A stretch of 64,000 nt of DNA from Moritella sp. PE36 (GTDB lineage Bacteria > Pseudomonadota > Gammaproteobacteria > Enterobacterales > Moritellaceae), in assembly GCF_000170855.1 (NCBI RefSeq), contig NZ_ABCQ01000014.1:36462-100461 (forward strand). Direction: 5' to 3'. The notes under the pieces were generated by a model. That model had not been told where the DNA came from. It saw only the letters and a list, made by a program, of their open reading frames with translations, and did not search any database. The translations under genes were made by a program, and so were the position numbers. The stretch's first letter is position 1. Every line of letters starts with the position of its first letter. Shown here piece after piece: positions 9,386 through 18,801 of the stretch.

Positions 9386-10726
9386 ATGAAATTTTCATCA
9401 TATAGTTTTACTCCCGAAATTTTACGCGCGCTAGATGCTTGTAATTATGACCAAATGACGCCTGTACAACAGCAAGCTATTCCAGCAGCTGGTCGCGGTA
9501 AAGATATTCTAGCGAACGCACAAACAGGTACTGGTAAAACAGCCGCGTTTGCTTTACCTATCTTGCAACAAATCGCAGATACGCCAAAAGACATCCATTC
9601 AGGCAGTGTACGCGCACTGATCTTAGTGCCGACACGTGAGCTAGCAGCACAAGTAACAGACAACATTAAAGCGTACAGCCAATTCATGGAACTTAACGTT
9701 GTGAGTGTATACGGCGGCGTTAAAATGGAAACGCAAACTAAACAGCTTAAACAAGGTGTTGATGTTTTAGTCGCTACACCTGGCCGTTTATTAGAACACC
9801 TACAACTTAACCATACCAACCTTGCTAACGTTGAACACTTAGTACTAGACGAAGCCGATCGTATGCTAGATATGGGTTTCATCACCGATATTCGTAAGAT
9901 CTTAGAATCTATATCGAATGATTTCCAAACAATGCTTTTCTCGGCAACGTTATCTCAACAAATGAAGCACCTAGCAAATGAATTACTGACTAGCCCTGTG
10001 ATTGTTTCAGCTTCAAAAGAAAACTCGACAGCGTCAACCATTAAACACGTTATTCACCCTGTTGAGCAGCGCCGTAAACAAGAATTACTCTCTGAGTTAA
10101 TCGGTACTAAAAACTGGAAACAAGTATTAGTTTTTGTTAACACCAAAGAAGCGGCTAATAACATCGTTAAGGAATTAAAACTTGATGGTATTAAAGCTGA
10201 CGTTTGTCACGGTGATAAAGGTCAAGGCGCACGTCGTCGTGCATTAACTGAATTTAAAGAAGGTAAAATCCGCGCACTTGTTGCGACAGATGTTGCTGCA
10301 CGTGGTCTTGATGTTCAAGGTCTTAAGTATGTAGTTAACTATGATTTACCTTTCCTAGCTGAAGATTATATTCACCGTATCGGTCGTACAGGCCGCGCTG
10401 GTGAAACGGGTAATGCAGTATCATTTGTATGTCGTGAAGAAGAACATGGTCTGGCTGACATCGAAGCGATGATCGGTTATAAGATTGAGCGTGAAGTAGT
10501 TAAAGGTTATGAAGTAAGTAACCGTGATCGTCTGATTGCTGATATCAGTGGCCGTGCTGCGCATGAGCGTCGTCAACCTCGTCGTAACAAAGCTGTTGGT
10601 GAAGAAAAAGTTGAACACAAGCCAAAAACAACGGCGCCAACGAAAAAAGCAAGCAAAGGTAAACATCGTAAAACAAGTGCGAAGTTACACCGTAAAGGTA
10701 ATGTAGCGGCACCAAAACAACGCTAA
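9386..10726 (+). CDS. DEAD-box ATP-dependent RNA helicase, RhlE-like
   Basis: A 446-residue helicase for RNA remodelling, such as ribosome assembly or mRNA decay. Motifs in order are: Q motif (MTPVQQQAIP), I (AQTGTGKT), Ia (PTRELA), II (DEAD), III (SAT), V (ARGLDV) and VI (HRIGRTGRAG). The Lys/Arg-rich tail after about residue 390 is a low-complexity RNA-binding extension. The ATG at 9386 has AGGA 7 bases upstream. An earlier ATG at 9353 would add 11 residues (MRHIAQLLGYP) without support. RhlE is the nearest family by length and motifs; SrmB/RhlB differ. Confidence 0.92.
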   Translation: MKFSSYSFTPEILRALDACNYDQMTPVQQQAIPAAGRGKDILANAQTGTGKTAAFALPILQQIADTPKDIHSGSVRALILVPTRELAAQVTDNIKAYSQFMELNVVSVYGGVKMETQTKQLKQGVDVLVATPGRLLEHLQLNHTNLANVEHLVLDEADRMLDMGFITDIRKILESISNDFQTMLFSATLSQQMKHLANELLTSPVIVSASKENSTASTIKHVIHPVEQRRKQELLSELIGTKNWKQVLVFVNTKEAANNIVKELKLDGIKADVCHGDKGQGARRRALTEFKEGKIRALVATDVAARGLDVQGLKYVVNYDLPFLAEDYIHRIGRTGRAGETGNAVSFVCREEEHGLADIEAMIGYKIEREVVKGYEVSNRDRLIADISGRAAHERRQPRRNKAVGEEKVEHKPKTTAPTKKASKGKHRKTSAKLHRKGNVAAPKQR

Positions 10727-10759
10727 CAATTAGCGTTGCTATTGATGAGTAAATAAATT

Positions 10760-10795
10760 AAAGGCCTTATTAAATAGTTTAATAGGGCCTTTTTG
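10760..10795 (+). terminator. Rho-independent terminator after the helicase
   Basis: A 15-bp stem (AAAGGCCTTATTAAA against TTTAATAGGGCCTTT, one G-T wobble) with a TAG loop and a U-run (TTTTT). The A-rich 5' flank also makes it usable from the other strand, downstream of moaE. Confidence 0.9.
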
Positions 10796-10839
10796 TATTT
10801 ACGGAACAGTATCTACGCTTCATGATTTACAGGATGTAA

Positions 10840-11295
10840 TTACTTCCAACGGTCGGCTGCTGTCGTATCCGTTTCTCGGGCATCTACCCAATGAGAACCC
10901 GCTTGGGTTGCTTCTTTTTTCCAGAATGGTGCTTGAGTCTTTAAATAGTCCATAATGAACTCGCATGCTTGAAAAGCATCACCACGGTGCATACTGGCTA
11001 CACCAACGAAAACAATCTGGTCACCTAACGCCAATTCACCAATACGATGAATCACTTTAACACCTTGAATTGACCAACGTGTTTCAGCTTCAATCAAAAT
11101 CTTAGCCAGTGACTTTTCAGTCATGCCGGGATAATGTTCAAGCGTTAAACCTGATACGTTATCACCCTGGTTAAAATCGCGTACCTTACCGATAAAAGTA
11201 ACGACGGCACCAGTACTGTGGCTTTTACCTAACGCCGCATATTCAGTCGCTAAATCAAAATCTTCAGTTTGGATTTGAATGGTATCTGTATTCAT
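10840..11295 (-). CDS. moaE: Molybdopterin synthase catalytic subunit MoaE
   Basis: A 151-residue large subunit that transfers sulfur from MoaD thiocarboxylate to precursor Z in molybdenum cofactor synthesis. Family signatures include FIGKVRDFNQGD, LTLEHYPGMTE, and the C-terminal FWKKE segment containing the catalytic Lys. The ATG directly abuts the moaD stop (TAA-ATG). It is the last gene of the leftward moaBCDE operon. Confidence 0.97.
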   Translation of the reverse strand: MNTDTIQIQTEDFDLATEYAALGKSHSTGAVVTFIGKVRDFNQGDNVSGLTLEHYPGMTEKSLAKILIEAETRWSIQGVKVIHRIGELALGDQIVFVGVASMHRGDAFQACEFIMDYLKTQAPFWKKEATQAGSHWVDARETDTTAADRWK

Positions 11296-11544
11296 TTAAC
11301 CTCCCGTAACGGGTGGGAAAAATGCCACCTCGACACCGTCGTTAAGTGGCGAGTCTAAACTACAAATTTCTTGGTCAATCGCCACCAGCAATTTATCAGA
11401 ATCAAGCGCCAGCGCCCACTTACCGCCTTTACCTGCTAATTCAGCACGTAATGCATTCACAGACTCAAACTGGCCAGTCACTTCTAATTCAGCGCATTCA
11501 ACCAATTCTCTAATCTGTGCAAAAAATAATACTTTAATCATCAT
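11296..11544 (-). CDS. moaD: Molybdopterin synthase sulfur carrier subunit MoaD
   Basis: An 82-residue ubiquitin-fold sulfur carrier ending in the essential Gly-Gly (PPVTGG), which is adenylated and thiocarboxylated by MoeB. Either of two adjacent ATG codons could be the start; the second has slightly better spacing to AGGG. It sits between moaC and moaE. Confidence 0.97.
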   Translation of the reverse strand: MMIKVLFFAQIRELVECAELEVTGQFESVNALRAELAGKGGKWALALDSDKLLVAIDQEICSLDSPLNDGVEVAFFPPVTGG

Positions 11545-11559
11545 AATACCCTGCGCAAT

Positions 11560-12036
11560 CTAAACTTTAAAATGACCTGACTTGCCACCAGTCTTCTCAA
11601 GTAGCTTAATACCATCAATGATGATGTCTTTTTGAACGGCTTTACACATATCATAAATGGTTAATGCAGCTACTGATGCCGCTGTTAACGCTTCCATTTC
11701 TACGCCGGTTTTACCCGAAAGTTTACAACAGGTTTCGATACGTACAAGGTTATTTTCTGGCTCTGGTGTTAACTCGACCGTCACTTTAGTCAGCATAAGC
11801 GGATGACAAAGCGGGATAATATCAGAGGTTTTCTTCGCGGCTTGAATGCCAGCAATACGCGCAGTGGCAAATACGTCACCTTTGTGGTGGTCACCCGACA
11901 TGATCAGTGCCAGTGTTTCTGCCGACATACGCACAATCGCTTCCGCTCTTGCTTCACGTTGCGTTACTACTTTTTCAGTAACATCAACCATATTTGCTTC
12001 ACCAGAAGCATTTACATGAGTAAATTGTTGAGACAT
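11560..12036 (-). CDS. moaC: Cyclic pyranopterin monophosphate synthase MoaC
   Basis: A 158-residue partner of MoaA in making cyclic pyranopterin monophosphate from GTP. It contains LCHPLMLT and the K-x-G-V-E-M-E-A-L segment, with conserved Asp/Lys residues near IYDMCKA. Normal length. It lies 15 bp downstream of moaB. Confidence 0.97.
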   Translation of the reverse strand: MSQQFTHVNASGEANMVDVTEKVVTQREARAEAIVRMSAETLALIMSGDHHKGDVFATARIAGIQAAKKTSDIIPLCHPLMLTKVTVELTPEPENNLVRIETCCKLSGKTGVEMEALTAASVAALTIYDMCKAVQKDIIIDGIKLLEKTGGKSGHFKV

Positions 12037-12051
12037 TAGAATTCCTATTAC

Positions 12052-12558
12052 TTAAATATGTGGCATAAAATTGCATGGACGATGAGAACTATTTAACTGC
12101 TCACGTAAGATCTTATTCCAACCTGTTTTGCATGCACCCGTTGATCCTGGCATACAGAAAATAACGGTTTTATTGGCAAAACCACCAACTGCGCGGCTTT
12201 GAATTGTCGATGTTCCGATCTCGTCGTATGAAACTGCACGGAATAATTCACCAAAACCTTCGATTGCTTTATCAAATAATGGCTGTACGGCTTCTGGTGT
12301 CATGTCTCGTGCAGTAAAACCAGTGCCACCGGTAATTAACACACCTTGGATATCTTCGTCAGCAATCCACTGAGAGACGATCGCACGGATCTTATATTTA
12401 TCATCAATGACGATCTTTTTATCCATTAAAATATGACCGTCAGCAACAAGTGCTTCTGCAAGAAAGCGCCCTGAAGTATCTGTTTCTTCATTACGGGTAT
12501 CGGATACGGTTAATACCGCAAGTTTTGCGGCTTTAAACGCTGATTCAGCATGGCTCAT
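12052..12558 (-). CDS. moaB: Molybdenum cofactor biosynthesis protein MoaB
   Basis: A 168-residue MoaB/Mog-fold protein (ITGGTG motif for the molybdopterin site, AVLTVSDTR at the N-terminus). MogA adenylates molybdopterin; the exact role of MoaB in bacteria that have MogA is less clear. It is the first gene of the moaBCDE operon. moaA is encoded separately at 22452-23429, on the other side of the nap genes, and no Moco riboswitch-like fold was recognised upstream. Confidence 0.95.
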   Translation of the reverse strand: MSHAESAFKAAKLAVLTVSDTRNEETDTSGRFLAEALVADGHILMDKKIVIDDKYKIRAIVSQWIADEDIQGVLITGGTGFTARDMTPEAVQPLFDKAIEGFGELFRAVSYDEIGTSTIQSRAVGGFANKTVIFCMPGSTGACKTGWNKILREQLNSSHRPCNFMPHI

Positions 12559-12719
12559 TATTTTTCCTTTTCAATTCAGTCATGTTAATTAAACAATTAT
12601 AAGACATTGAGCTCATCGGTCGTTGATCTTGATCAGCTAGTAAATAACGTAAGTGTTAGCTGCAGCATAATTAAACAAGCTCAACGCTGAAAATGACCAT
12701 CACACGTCGTTAGTATTTA

Positions 12720-13238
12720 CTATTTGTTATTTACAGTCACTTTGACTTTGTTGTTATTGTCGCGACTGTCTCGAATCAATGCATCATTGGCGATGGTATC
12801 TGCAGATTTAGCAAGACGATCGTATAAAAGTACATTCACAGTTGCAGCAAGGTTCATACAACCCACTGTCGGTACATAAACAACCGCTGATGCACGATCA
12901 ATGACTTTTTGATCTATGGTGCCGTCTTCAGGACCAAAGATATAGATAACGTTATCAGGATGCTCAAACGCCGGTAACGGGATTGCGCCTTCCGCTAATT
13001 CAACGCAAACAATATTGGTTGATTCTGGAATACTATCGAGCCAATTATCAACACCTGTTAATGGCGTTTTAGCGGCGATATTTTGGGTATCGGTTTGAAA
13101 GGCAGACGCGCGATCATATCTTCGCCCGGTATAATAAACCGCATCCGCTTGATAACAACCAGCTGCACGCATTACCGCACCGACATTAGTAGGACTTTTA
13201 GGATTGGTTAAACCAATTGATACATTTTTATTTTTCAT
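12720..13238 (-). CDS. SpoU/TrmH-family RNA methyltransferase
   Basis: A 172-residue SPOUT methyltransferase for 2'-O-methylation of tRNA or rRNA. Motif 1 (NPKSPTNVGAVMRAA) and the knot motifs 2 and 3 (IFGPEDGTI; VYVPTVGCMNLAATVNVLLYD) are present. The NLAATV segment replaces the usual NLSVA/S, a minor variation. The target RNA cannot be assigned. It stands alone between moaB and the nitrate reductase cluster. Confidence 0.88.
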   Translation of the reverse strand: MKNKNVSIGLTNPKSPTNVGAVMRAAGCYQADAVYYTGRRYDRASAFQTDTQNIAAKTPLTGVDNWLDSIPESTNIVCVELAEGAIPLPAFEHPDNVIYIFGPEDGTIDQKVIDRASAVVYVPTVGCMNLAATVNVLLYDRLAKSADTIANDALIRDSRDNNNKVKVTVNNK

Positions 13239-13328
13239 TCAATGCTTTATTTTATCGATAATAAACGGGATCTTGTACCGGCTATAATACAGGGATATGA
13301 GACCTATCTCAAGGCCATCACGGGAGAA

Positions 13329-13362
13329 CAAAAAAGGCCACATTATACAAATGCGGCCTTAA
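13329..13362 (-). terminator. Terminator of the distal nap module
   Basis: On the minus strand AAGGCCGCATTTG and TAATGTGGCCTT form a stem followed by T6. It is the counterpart of the hairpin at 17411-17442 after the other module. Confidence 0.8.
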
Positions 13363-13388
13363 CATTATTCATCTAGTTTACGTGTGTG

Positions 13389-13523
13389 TTATTTATTTCT
13401 ATCTGCCGTGAGCGACAATGCCCATACCGAGAACCCTGCCACGCCAGCAAAACCAGCGAGTAAAATAACCGGCATCGCCGTGTAACCTAAGATATGCCAA
13501 ATAACGTATTCTAACGTACTCAT
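13389..13523 (-). CDS. Small single-helix membrane protein of the nap locus (TIGR02808-like), copy 1
   Basis: A 44-residue protein starting MSTLEYVIWHILGY, with one transmembrane helix (about residues 15-36) and a short charged tail (TADRNK). A longer in-frame extension to 13625 lacks support. From memory it matches a family of roughly 46-residue proteins described in vibrios and Photobacterium as sitting next to periplasmic nitrate reductase genes. It ends the napABC module 22 bp after napC. It could assist NapC or quinol access; no biochemical role is known to me. A second copy is at 17471. Confidence 0.82.
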   Translation of the reverse strand: MSTLEYVIWHILGYTAMPVILLAGFAGVAGFSVWALSLTADRNK

Positions 13524-13545
13524 AATTGTGCTTCCTTTTTTCGAT

Positions 13546-14118
13546 CTACCAACCAGGTACGTCAGACATATCTGGTAGTTGATGGGCAATACCTTTATGG
13601 CAATCAACACAGGTTTTTTCACCACTTGCTAATGCGGTAGAATGTTGTTTTCTACTCCGTGGGCCTTGCTCAGAGAAATCCATGTATTCAAAGTTATGAC
13701 AATTACGACATTCCTGTGAATCATTTTCTTTCATCCGCTGCCATTCACGCACAGCTAAGTGTTTACGACGTGCTTCAAATTTTTCTTGAGTCGAAATGGT
13801 TCCCATCAAGAATGCCACAATTTCATTACTCGCTTGTACTTTACGTACAATTTTGTCTGTCCAGTTATGTGGTACGTGACAATCAGAACAGATTGCACGC
13901 ACACCCGAACGGTTCGAGTAGTGAATTGTTTCTTTTAGCTCTTTAACAATTGGCGCATGACAAGCAGAACAGAATTCTTCTGTGTTGGTCGCCTCCATCC
14001 CCATGTTAAAGGCACCCCAGAAAATAATACCACCGAGAAAGCCCATGGCTAGGACAGTACCAACAGCCGCTTTACTGGGTGTGGTTAATGTTCGCCAAAA
14101 TTTTAAAATTAGTTTCAT
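13546..14118 (-). CDS. napC: Tetraheme c-type cytochrome NapC, distal copy
   Basis: A 190-residue membrane-anchored quinol dehydrogenase of the NapC/NrfH family. It takes electrons from the quinol pool and passes them to NapB. It has one N-terminal helix (about residues 17-37) and four CxxCH heme motifs (CSACH, CSDCH, CRNCH, CVDCH). It differs from the copy at 17628 at only a few residues (Lys6/Asn6, Thr10/Lys10, Lys/Arg in ELKET), so the copies are recent or homogenised. It follows napB by 29 bp. Confidence 0.96.
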   Translation of the reverse strand: MKLILKFWRTLTTPSKAAVGTVLAMGFLGGIIFWGAFNMGMEATNTEEFCSACHAPIVKELKETIHYSNRSGVRAICSDCHVPHNWTDKIVRKVQASNEIVAFLMGTISTQEKFEARRKHLAVREWQRMKENDSQECRNCHNFEYMDFSEQGPRSRKQHSTALASGEKTCVDCHKGIAHQLPDMSDVPGW

Positions 14119-14147
14119 TTTATCGCCTCATTTATTCGTTGATTAAC

Positions 14148-14615
14148 TTAGCGTAATGAATCTACACGTTTAAAATCATTGTCGATTAACGGCGTGGCAT
14201 CAACTTGAGTAACATGGCATTGCAAACAAAAGTAACGACTTGGTGATACGTCTGCAAGGACTTGCCCTTCCCGCGACTGGTAATGCGTTACACTGATCTT
14301 GGTCGCGCCCATTTCACCCGCATATTTCCAGCTATGACAAGATAAACACTTATTGGCATTGAGTGATACTTCATAATGACGTGTTTGATGCGGAACAAGT
14401 GGCGGTTGATAGACGTAATCACGATCAATTGGGCTACGATCTTTAATCACGCGCTTCAACTCATCTGCTTTACGCGTGGTATCTAATTCAGTAATACCGC
14501 GCAATGACGCAATACCGCCGTTATTTACATTTTCAATTTCGGCTGTCTCTGTCGCTAGCACTGAAACAGAAAATAACGCTCCTGCAGTTAGCAATGCAGC
14601 TAATAATTTTTTCAT
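14148..14615 (-). CDS. napB: Diheme cytochrome NapB, distal copy
   Basis: A 155-residue periplasmic electron-transfer subunit of nitrate reductase. It has a Sec signal peptide (MKKLLAALLTAGALFSVSVLA) and two CxxCH motifs (CLSCH, CLQCH), each followed by the usual His-ligand regions. The ATG at 14615 is preferred (GGAG 8 bases upstream) over an upstream frame extension. It forms the NapAB complex with the upstream napA. The signal peptide and C-terminus differ from copy 2 more than the heme core does. Confidence 0.95.
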   Translation of the reverse strand: MKKLLAALLTAGALFSVSVLATETAEIENVNNGGIASLRGITELDTTRKADELKRVIKDRSPIDRDYVYQPPLVPHQTRHYEVSLNANKCLSCHSWKYAGEMGATKISVTHYQSREGQVLADVSPSRYFCLQCHVTQVDATPLIDNDFKRVDSLR

Positions 14616-14703
14616 ATTGTATTCTCCGCCTATTGGCAAATAAATCTGTTTTTTGCCAGCATTGATTGCTGGAAAAACCTGTATCTAGCAATGCATTTAA
14701 TCA

Positions 14704-17190
14704 TTACACTTTGGTAATTTTGACTGCACATTTTTTATAATCCGTTTGTTTAGATAACGGATCGGTCGCATCTAGACATACCTTATTGATTAATACTCGC
14801 GCATCAAAAAACGGAACAAATACTAAGCCTACAGGTGGACGGTTACGGCCACGTGTTTCCACGCGACAACGTACTTCACCACGAACAGATTGAACAAGTA
14901 CTTCATCACCACGACGAACATTACGTTGCTTGGCATCATCCGGATGGATGTAACAAAGCGCATCAGGCATTGCACGGTATAACTCAGGTACACGCGCAGT
15001 CATGGTACCTGTGTGCCAATGTTCAAGAACCCGACCGGTACATAACCACATATCATATTCTTCATTTGGTTCTTCAGCAGCGGGTTCATAAGGGGCAAAA
15101 ATAATATTCGCTTTGCCATCAGGTTTTCCATAGAACTCAAAACCTTTACCTTTGCCTACATAGGGATCACTGCCTTCTGCAAAACGCCATTTCGTTTCTT
15201 TGCCATCGACGACAGGCCAACGTAAGCCACGTACTTGATGGTAAACATCATAAGGGGCGAGATCGTGAGCATGACCACGGCCAAAGGAAGCGTATTCTTC
15301 AAACAAGCCTTTTTGCACATAAAAACCAAAGTCATGTGATTCATCATTCAATTCTTGTGCCTCACTCACAGGGAAAGCATCCACTTGACCATTTCGGAAT
15401 AAAACCTCATACAAGGTTTTGCCTCTGTGCTCAGGCATTTTAACTAACAGTTCTTCGCCCCATACTTCTTCCACAGTGAAACGCTTTGAAAACTCAATAA
15501 CCTGCCATGAATCAGATTTAGCGCCTTCAATTGGTTTAACTTGTTGATACCAAGCTTGAGTTCGACGTTCAGCATTGCCATAAGCGCCCTCTTTCTCCAC
15601 CCACATAGCGGTTGGTAAAATAAGATCAGATGCTTGAGCCGTTACAGTTGGGTACGGGTCTGAACAAACAATGAAGTTAGCTGGATTACGGTAACCCGGT
15701 AAACCTTCTTCCATCATATTTGGCGCAGCTTGCATGTTGTTATTACACATAGTCCAGTACGCATTTAACGTACCGTCCTTAAGTGCGCGGCCTTGTGCAA
15801 CGGCATGTAGACCCGGTTTTGCAGGAATAGTGCCTTCGGGTAATTTCCAGATTTTTTCAGCTATAGCACGATGCTTAGGATTTTTAACCACCATATCAGC
15901 AGGCAGACGGTGCGAGAATGTACCCACTTCACGCGCAGTCCCACACGCTGATGGCTGACCCGTTAGCGAGAATGGACCATTACCCGGTTGTGAGATCTTA
16001 CCAACAAGTAAATGGATGTTATAAACAAGGCTGTTCATCCATACGCCACGCGTATGTTGATTCATGCCCATCGTCCATAGCGACATTACTTTGATGTTTG
16101 GATCAGCGTATTGTTTCGCGAGTATAATTAGTTTCTCTACTGAAACACCTGAAATCTCAGACGCTTTTTCGACCGTGTATTCAGCAACAGATGTTTTATA
16201 CTCTTCGAATGTCATTGCCGACAATTTACCCGAGTTAGGGTTTTTAGCTTTCTGTTGTAGCGGATGCTCGTCACGAAGACCGTAACCAATATCAGTTGCA
16301 GTACGTTTAAAGTTAGTATGTTTGTTAACGAAATCCCAATTGACGGCATCGTTTTGAATGATGTAATTAGCAATAAAATTCGCCATGGCCAGATCAGATT
16401 GCGGATGGAAAATAACGCCTGTATCAGCTAGCTCAAATGAACGGTGTTTATATGTGGATAGAACGTTTACTTTCACATGCGGGTTACTTAAACGTCGGTC
16501 TGTTATGCGAGTCCACAGTATTGGATGCATTTCAGCCATGTTTGACCCCCAAAGTACAAACGAGTCGGCATGTTCAAAATCATCATAACAACCCATTGGT
16601 TCATCAATACCAAAGGTACGCATGAAAGCACCAACGGCAGACGCCATACAGTGACGTGCATTTGGATCTATATTATTTGACCGGAATCCTGCTTTCATCA
16701 ATTTAACCGCAGCATAACCTTCCATTACCGTCCATTGGCCAGACCCGAACATGCCAATAGATGTTGGACCGTTCGCTTTTAGTGACGCTTTCCACTTCTC
16801 GGCCATGATATCAAAAGCTTGATCCCATGAAATTGGCGTAAACTCACCATTTTTGGCAAATTGTCCATCTTTCATGCGTAATAAAGGTGTCGTTAAACGA
16901 TCTTTACCATACATAATTTTAGATAAGAAATAACCCTTAACACAGTTAAGACCTCTGTTAACGGGTGACTCTGGATCACCTTGTGTCGCAACAACTTTAC
17001 CGCCTTGCGTACCAACTAAAACTGAACAGCCGGTACCACAAAAACGGCAAGCCGCTTTGTCCCATTTAATCTTAGTTTCTGTCGAACTTGCAATCAGATT
17101 TGTTGCAGTCGCAGGAAGTGTTACCCCAGCAATTGCTGCTGCAGATACCGCTGCATTTGCTTTAACAAATGCCCGTCTGGTCAGTTTCAT
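14704..17190 (-). CDS. napA: Periplasmic nitrate reductase catalytic subunit NapA, distal copy
   Basis: An 828-residue Mo-bisMGD enzyme reducing nitrate to nitrite in the periplasm. It has a twin-arginine signal (LTRRAFVK), a 4Fe-4S site Cys48-x2-Cys51-x3-Cys55-x27-Cys83, and the molybdenum ligand Cys181 (NARHCMASA). The protein is highly similar to the copy at 18802 over its whole length. Unlike that copy, it has no napD in front; a 280-bp gap with the upstream module's terminator separates it from the small membrane protein gene. It may therefore depend on its own promoter or on read-through, and must share the single NapD. Confidence 0.97.
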   Translation of the reverse strand: MKLTRRAFVKANAAVSAAAIAGVTLPATATNLIASSTETKIKWDKAACRFCGTGCSVLVGTQGGKVVATQGDPESPVNRGLNCVKGYFLSKIMYGKDRLTTPLLRMKDGQFAKNGEFTPISWDQAFDIMAEKWKASLKANGPTSIGMFGSGQWTVMEGYAAVKLMKAGFRSNNIDPNARHCMASAVGAFMRTFGIDEPMGCYDDFEHADSFVLWGSNMAEMHPILWTRITDRRLSNPHVKVNVLSTYKHRSFELADTGVIFHPQSDLAMANFIANYIIQNDAVNWDFVNKHTNFKRTATDIGYGLRDEHPLQQKAKNPNSGKLSAMTFEEYKTSVAEYTVEKASEISGVSVEKLIILAKQYADPNIKVMSLWTMGMNQHTRGVWMNSLVYNIHLLVGKISQPGNGPFSLTGQPSACGTAREVGTFSHRLPADMVVKNPKHRAIAEKIWKLPEGTIPAKPGLHAVAQGRALKDGTLNAYWTMCNNNMQAAPNMMEEGLPGYRNPANFIVCSDPYPTVTAQASDLILPTAMWVEKEGAYGNAERRTQAWYQQVKPIEGAKSDSWQVIEFSKRFTVEEVWGEELLVKMPEHRGKTLYEVLFRNGQVDAFPVSEAQELNDESHDFGFYVQKGLFEEYASFGRGHAHDLAPYDVYHQVRGLRWPVVDGKETKWRFAEGSDPYVGKGKGFEFYGKPDGKANIIFAPYEPAAEEPNEEYDMWLCTGRVLEHWHTGTMTARVPELYRAMPDALCYIHPDDAKQRNVRRGDEVLVQSVRGEVRCRVETRGRNRPPVGLVFVPFFDARVLINKVCLDATDPLSKQTDYKKCAVKITKV

Positions 17191-17410
17191 AGATCACCCT
17201 CTCATGATGGATTTAACATTTAGCTGATACGCTATATTTGAATAATTCCATCTATTTTAGCGGTTATCTTCTGTTAGGAACTTTGCGCTAAATCAAATAG
17301 TGTTTCTTCCGCACCATACTTTTACCACTTATGTGATACCACCAACAAGGTACTGACAAGCCTATCAAAAACACTACCAACATTTACAGCTAAAACCATG
17401 AATTTTAGGC

Positions 17411-17442
17411 AAAAAAAGGCCGCATTGTAACAATGCGGCCTT
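17411..17442 (-). terminator. Terminator of the proximal nap module
   Basis: A 13-bp perfect stem (AAGGCCGCATTGT with ACAATGCGGCCTT), followed on the minus strand by T7. It lies 28 bp after the copy-2 small membrane protein gene and should limit read-through into the distal napA. Confidence 0.88.
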
Positions 17443-17470
17443 CACTTTATTTATCTAGATAACGTGTGTG

Positions 17471-17605
17471 TTATTTACTTTTATCTGCAGTGAGTGACAA
17501 TGCCCATACTGAGAATCCTGCCACGGCAGCAAAACCAGCGAGTAAAATAACCGGTATTGCCGTGTAACCTAAGATATGCCAAATAACGTATTCTAACGTA
17601 CTCAT
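17471..17605 (-). CDS. Small single-helix membrane protein of the nap locus (TIGR02808-like), copy 2
   Basis: A 44-residue paralogue of the protein at 13389, also starting MSTLEYVIWHILGY. It differs at a few positions (Met/Ile in the helix start, Gly/Ala within the helix, tail ADKSK). It lies 22 bp after napC, exactly as in the other module, so it travelled with the duplicated unit. Confidence 0.82.
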   Translation of the reverse strand: MSTLEYVIWHILGYTAIPVILLAGFAAVAGFSVWALSLTADKSK

Positions 17606-17627
17606 AATTGTGCTTCCTTTTTTCTAT

Positions 17628-18200
17628 CTACCAACCAGGTACGTCAGACATATCTGGTAGTTGATGGGCAATACCTTTATGGCAATCAACACAGGTTTTT
17701 TCACCACTTGCTAATGCTGTAGAATGTTGTTTTCTACTACGCGGGCCTTGCTCAGAGAAATCCATGTATTCAAAGTTATGACAATTACGACATTCTTGTG
17801 AATCATTTTCTTTCATTCGTTGCCATTCGCGTACAGCTAAGTGTTTACGACGTGCTTCAAATTTTTCTTGAGTCGAAATAGTCCCCATCAAGAATGCCAC
17901 AATTTCATTACTCGCTTGTACTTTACGTACAATTTTGTCTGTCCAGTTATGTGGTACGTGACAATCAGAACAGATTGCACGCACACCTGAACGGTTCGAG
18001 TAATGAATTGTTTCTCTTAGCTCTTTAACAATTGGTGCGTGACAAGCAGAACAGAATTCTTCTGTGTTGGTCGCTTCCATACCCATGTTAAAGGCACCCC
18101 AGAAAATAATACCACCGAGAAAGCCCATTGCTAGGACAGTACCAACAGCCGCTTTACTTGGTGTCGTTAATTTACGCCAAAAATTTAAAATTAGTTTCAT
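17628..18200 (-). CDS. napC: Tetraheme c-type cytochrome NapC, proximal copy
   Basis: A 190-residue NapC/NrfH-family quinol dehydrogenase with four CxxCH motifs and one N-terminal membrane anchor. It is almost identical to the copy at 13546, differing near the N-terminus and at one Arg/Lys. It sits downstream of napB copy 2 by 44 bp and upstream of the small membrane protein gene by 22 bp. Confidence 0.96.
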   Translation of the reverse strand: MKLILNFWRKLTTPSKAAVGTVLAMGFLGGIIFWGAFNMGMEATNTEEFCSACHAPIVKELRETIHYSNRSGVRAICSDCHVPHNWTDKIVRKVQASNEIVAFLMGTISTQEKFEARRKHLAVREWQRMKENDSQECRNCHNFEYMDFSEQGPRSRKQHSTALASGEKTCVDCHKGIAHQLPDMSDVPGW

Positions 18201-18244
18201 TTTATCGTCTCTTTTTCGTTTCGGCTACTTTCATTTGAGATAAA

Positions 18245-18712
18245 TCAACGCAATGAATCTACACGTTTAAAATCATTTTCGATTAACGGTGATGCGTCTG
18301 CTTGTGTCACATGGCACTGCAAGCAGAAGTAACGACGTGGTGAAACGTCTGATAATACTTCGCCTTCACGTGATTGATAATGCGTTACACTGATCTTAGT
18401 CGCGCCCATTTCACCCGCGTATTTCCAGCTGTGACATGACAGACATTTGTTCGCATTTAAAGACACTTCATAATGACGTGTTTGATGCGGAACAAGTGGC
18501 GGTTGATAGACGTAATCACGATCGATTGGGCTACGATCTTTGATCACACGTTTTAACTCATCCGCTTTTCGTGTTACATCTAACTCAGTAATACCACGCA
18601 GTGATGCAACACCACCGTTGTTTACATTTTCAATTTTCGTCGTTTCGGTGCTTTGTGCCGATACAGAGAATAAAATCCCCGCAGTTAGCAGCACAGCCAA
18701 TAATTTTCTCAT
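18245..18712 (-). CDS. napB: Diheme cytochrome NapB, proximal copy
   Basis: A 155-residue periplasmic diheme cytochrome with Sec signal (MRKLLAVLLTAGILFSVSAQS) and CLSCH/CLQCH heme sites. The ATG at 18712 follows GGAG at 8 bases, identical to the other copy's context. It differs from copy 1 mainly in the signal peptide, residues just after it, and the end (ADASPLIEN against VDATPLIDN). Confidence 0.95.
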   Translation of the reverse strand: MRKLLAVLLTAGILFSVSAQSTETTKIENVNNGGVASLRGITELDVTRKADELKRVIKDRSPIDRDYVYQPPLVPHQTRHYEVSLNANKCLSCHSWKYAGEMGATKISVTHYQSREGEVLSDVSPRRYFCLQCHVTQADASPLIENDFKRVDSLR

Positions 18713-18801
18713 ATTATGTTCTCCGCCTATTGGCAAATAAATCTGTTATTTGCCAGCATGACTACTGGCAAAATAGTTAATTAAAAATATGCAGTTGGTG
18801 A

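Noticed and set aside
14835..15104. Forward-strand ORFs over the napA genes (also 15734-15958, 16064-16285, 19832-20113)
   Set aside because: Opposite-strand shadows of napA, Cys/His-rich without family resemblance, and conserved only because napA is duplicated.
17191..17410. FNR site TTGCGCTAAATCAA (17283-17296) before the distal napA
   Set aside because: Two mismatches in one half and a context with no convincing NarP heptamer; too weak to list as a site.
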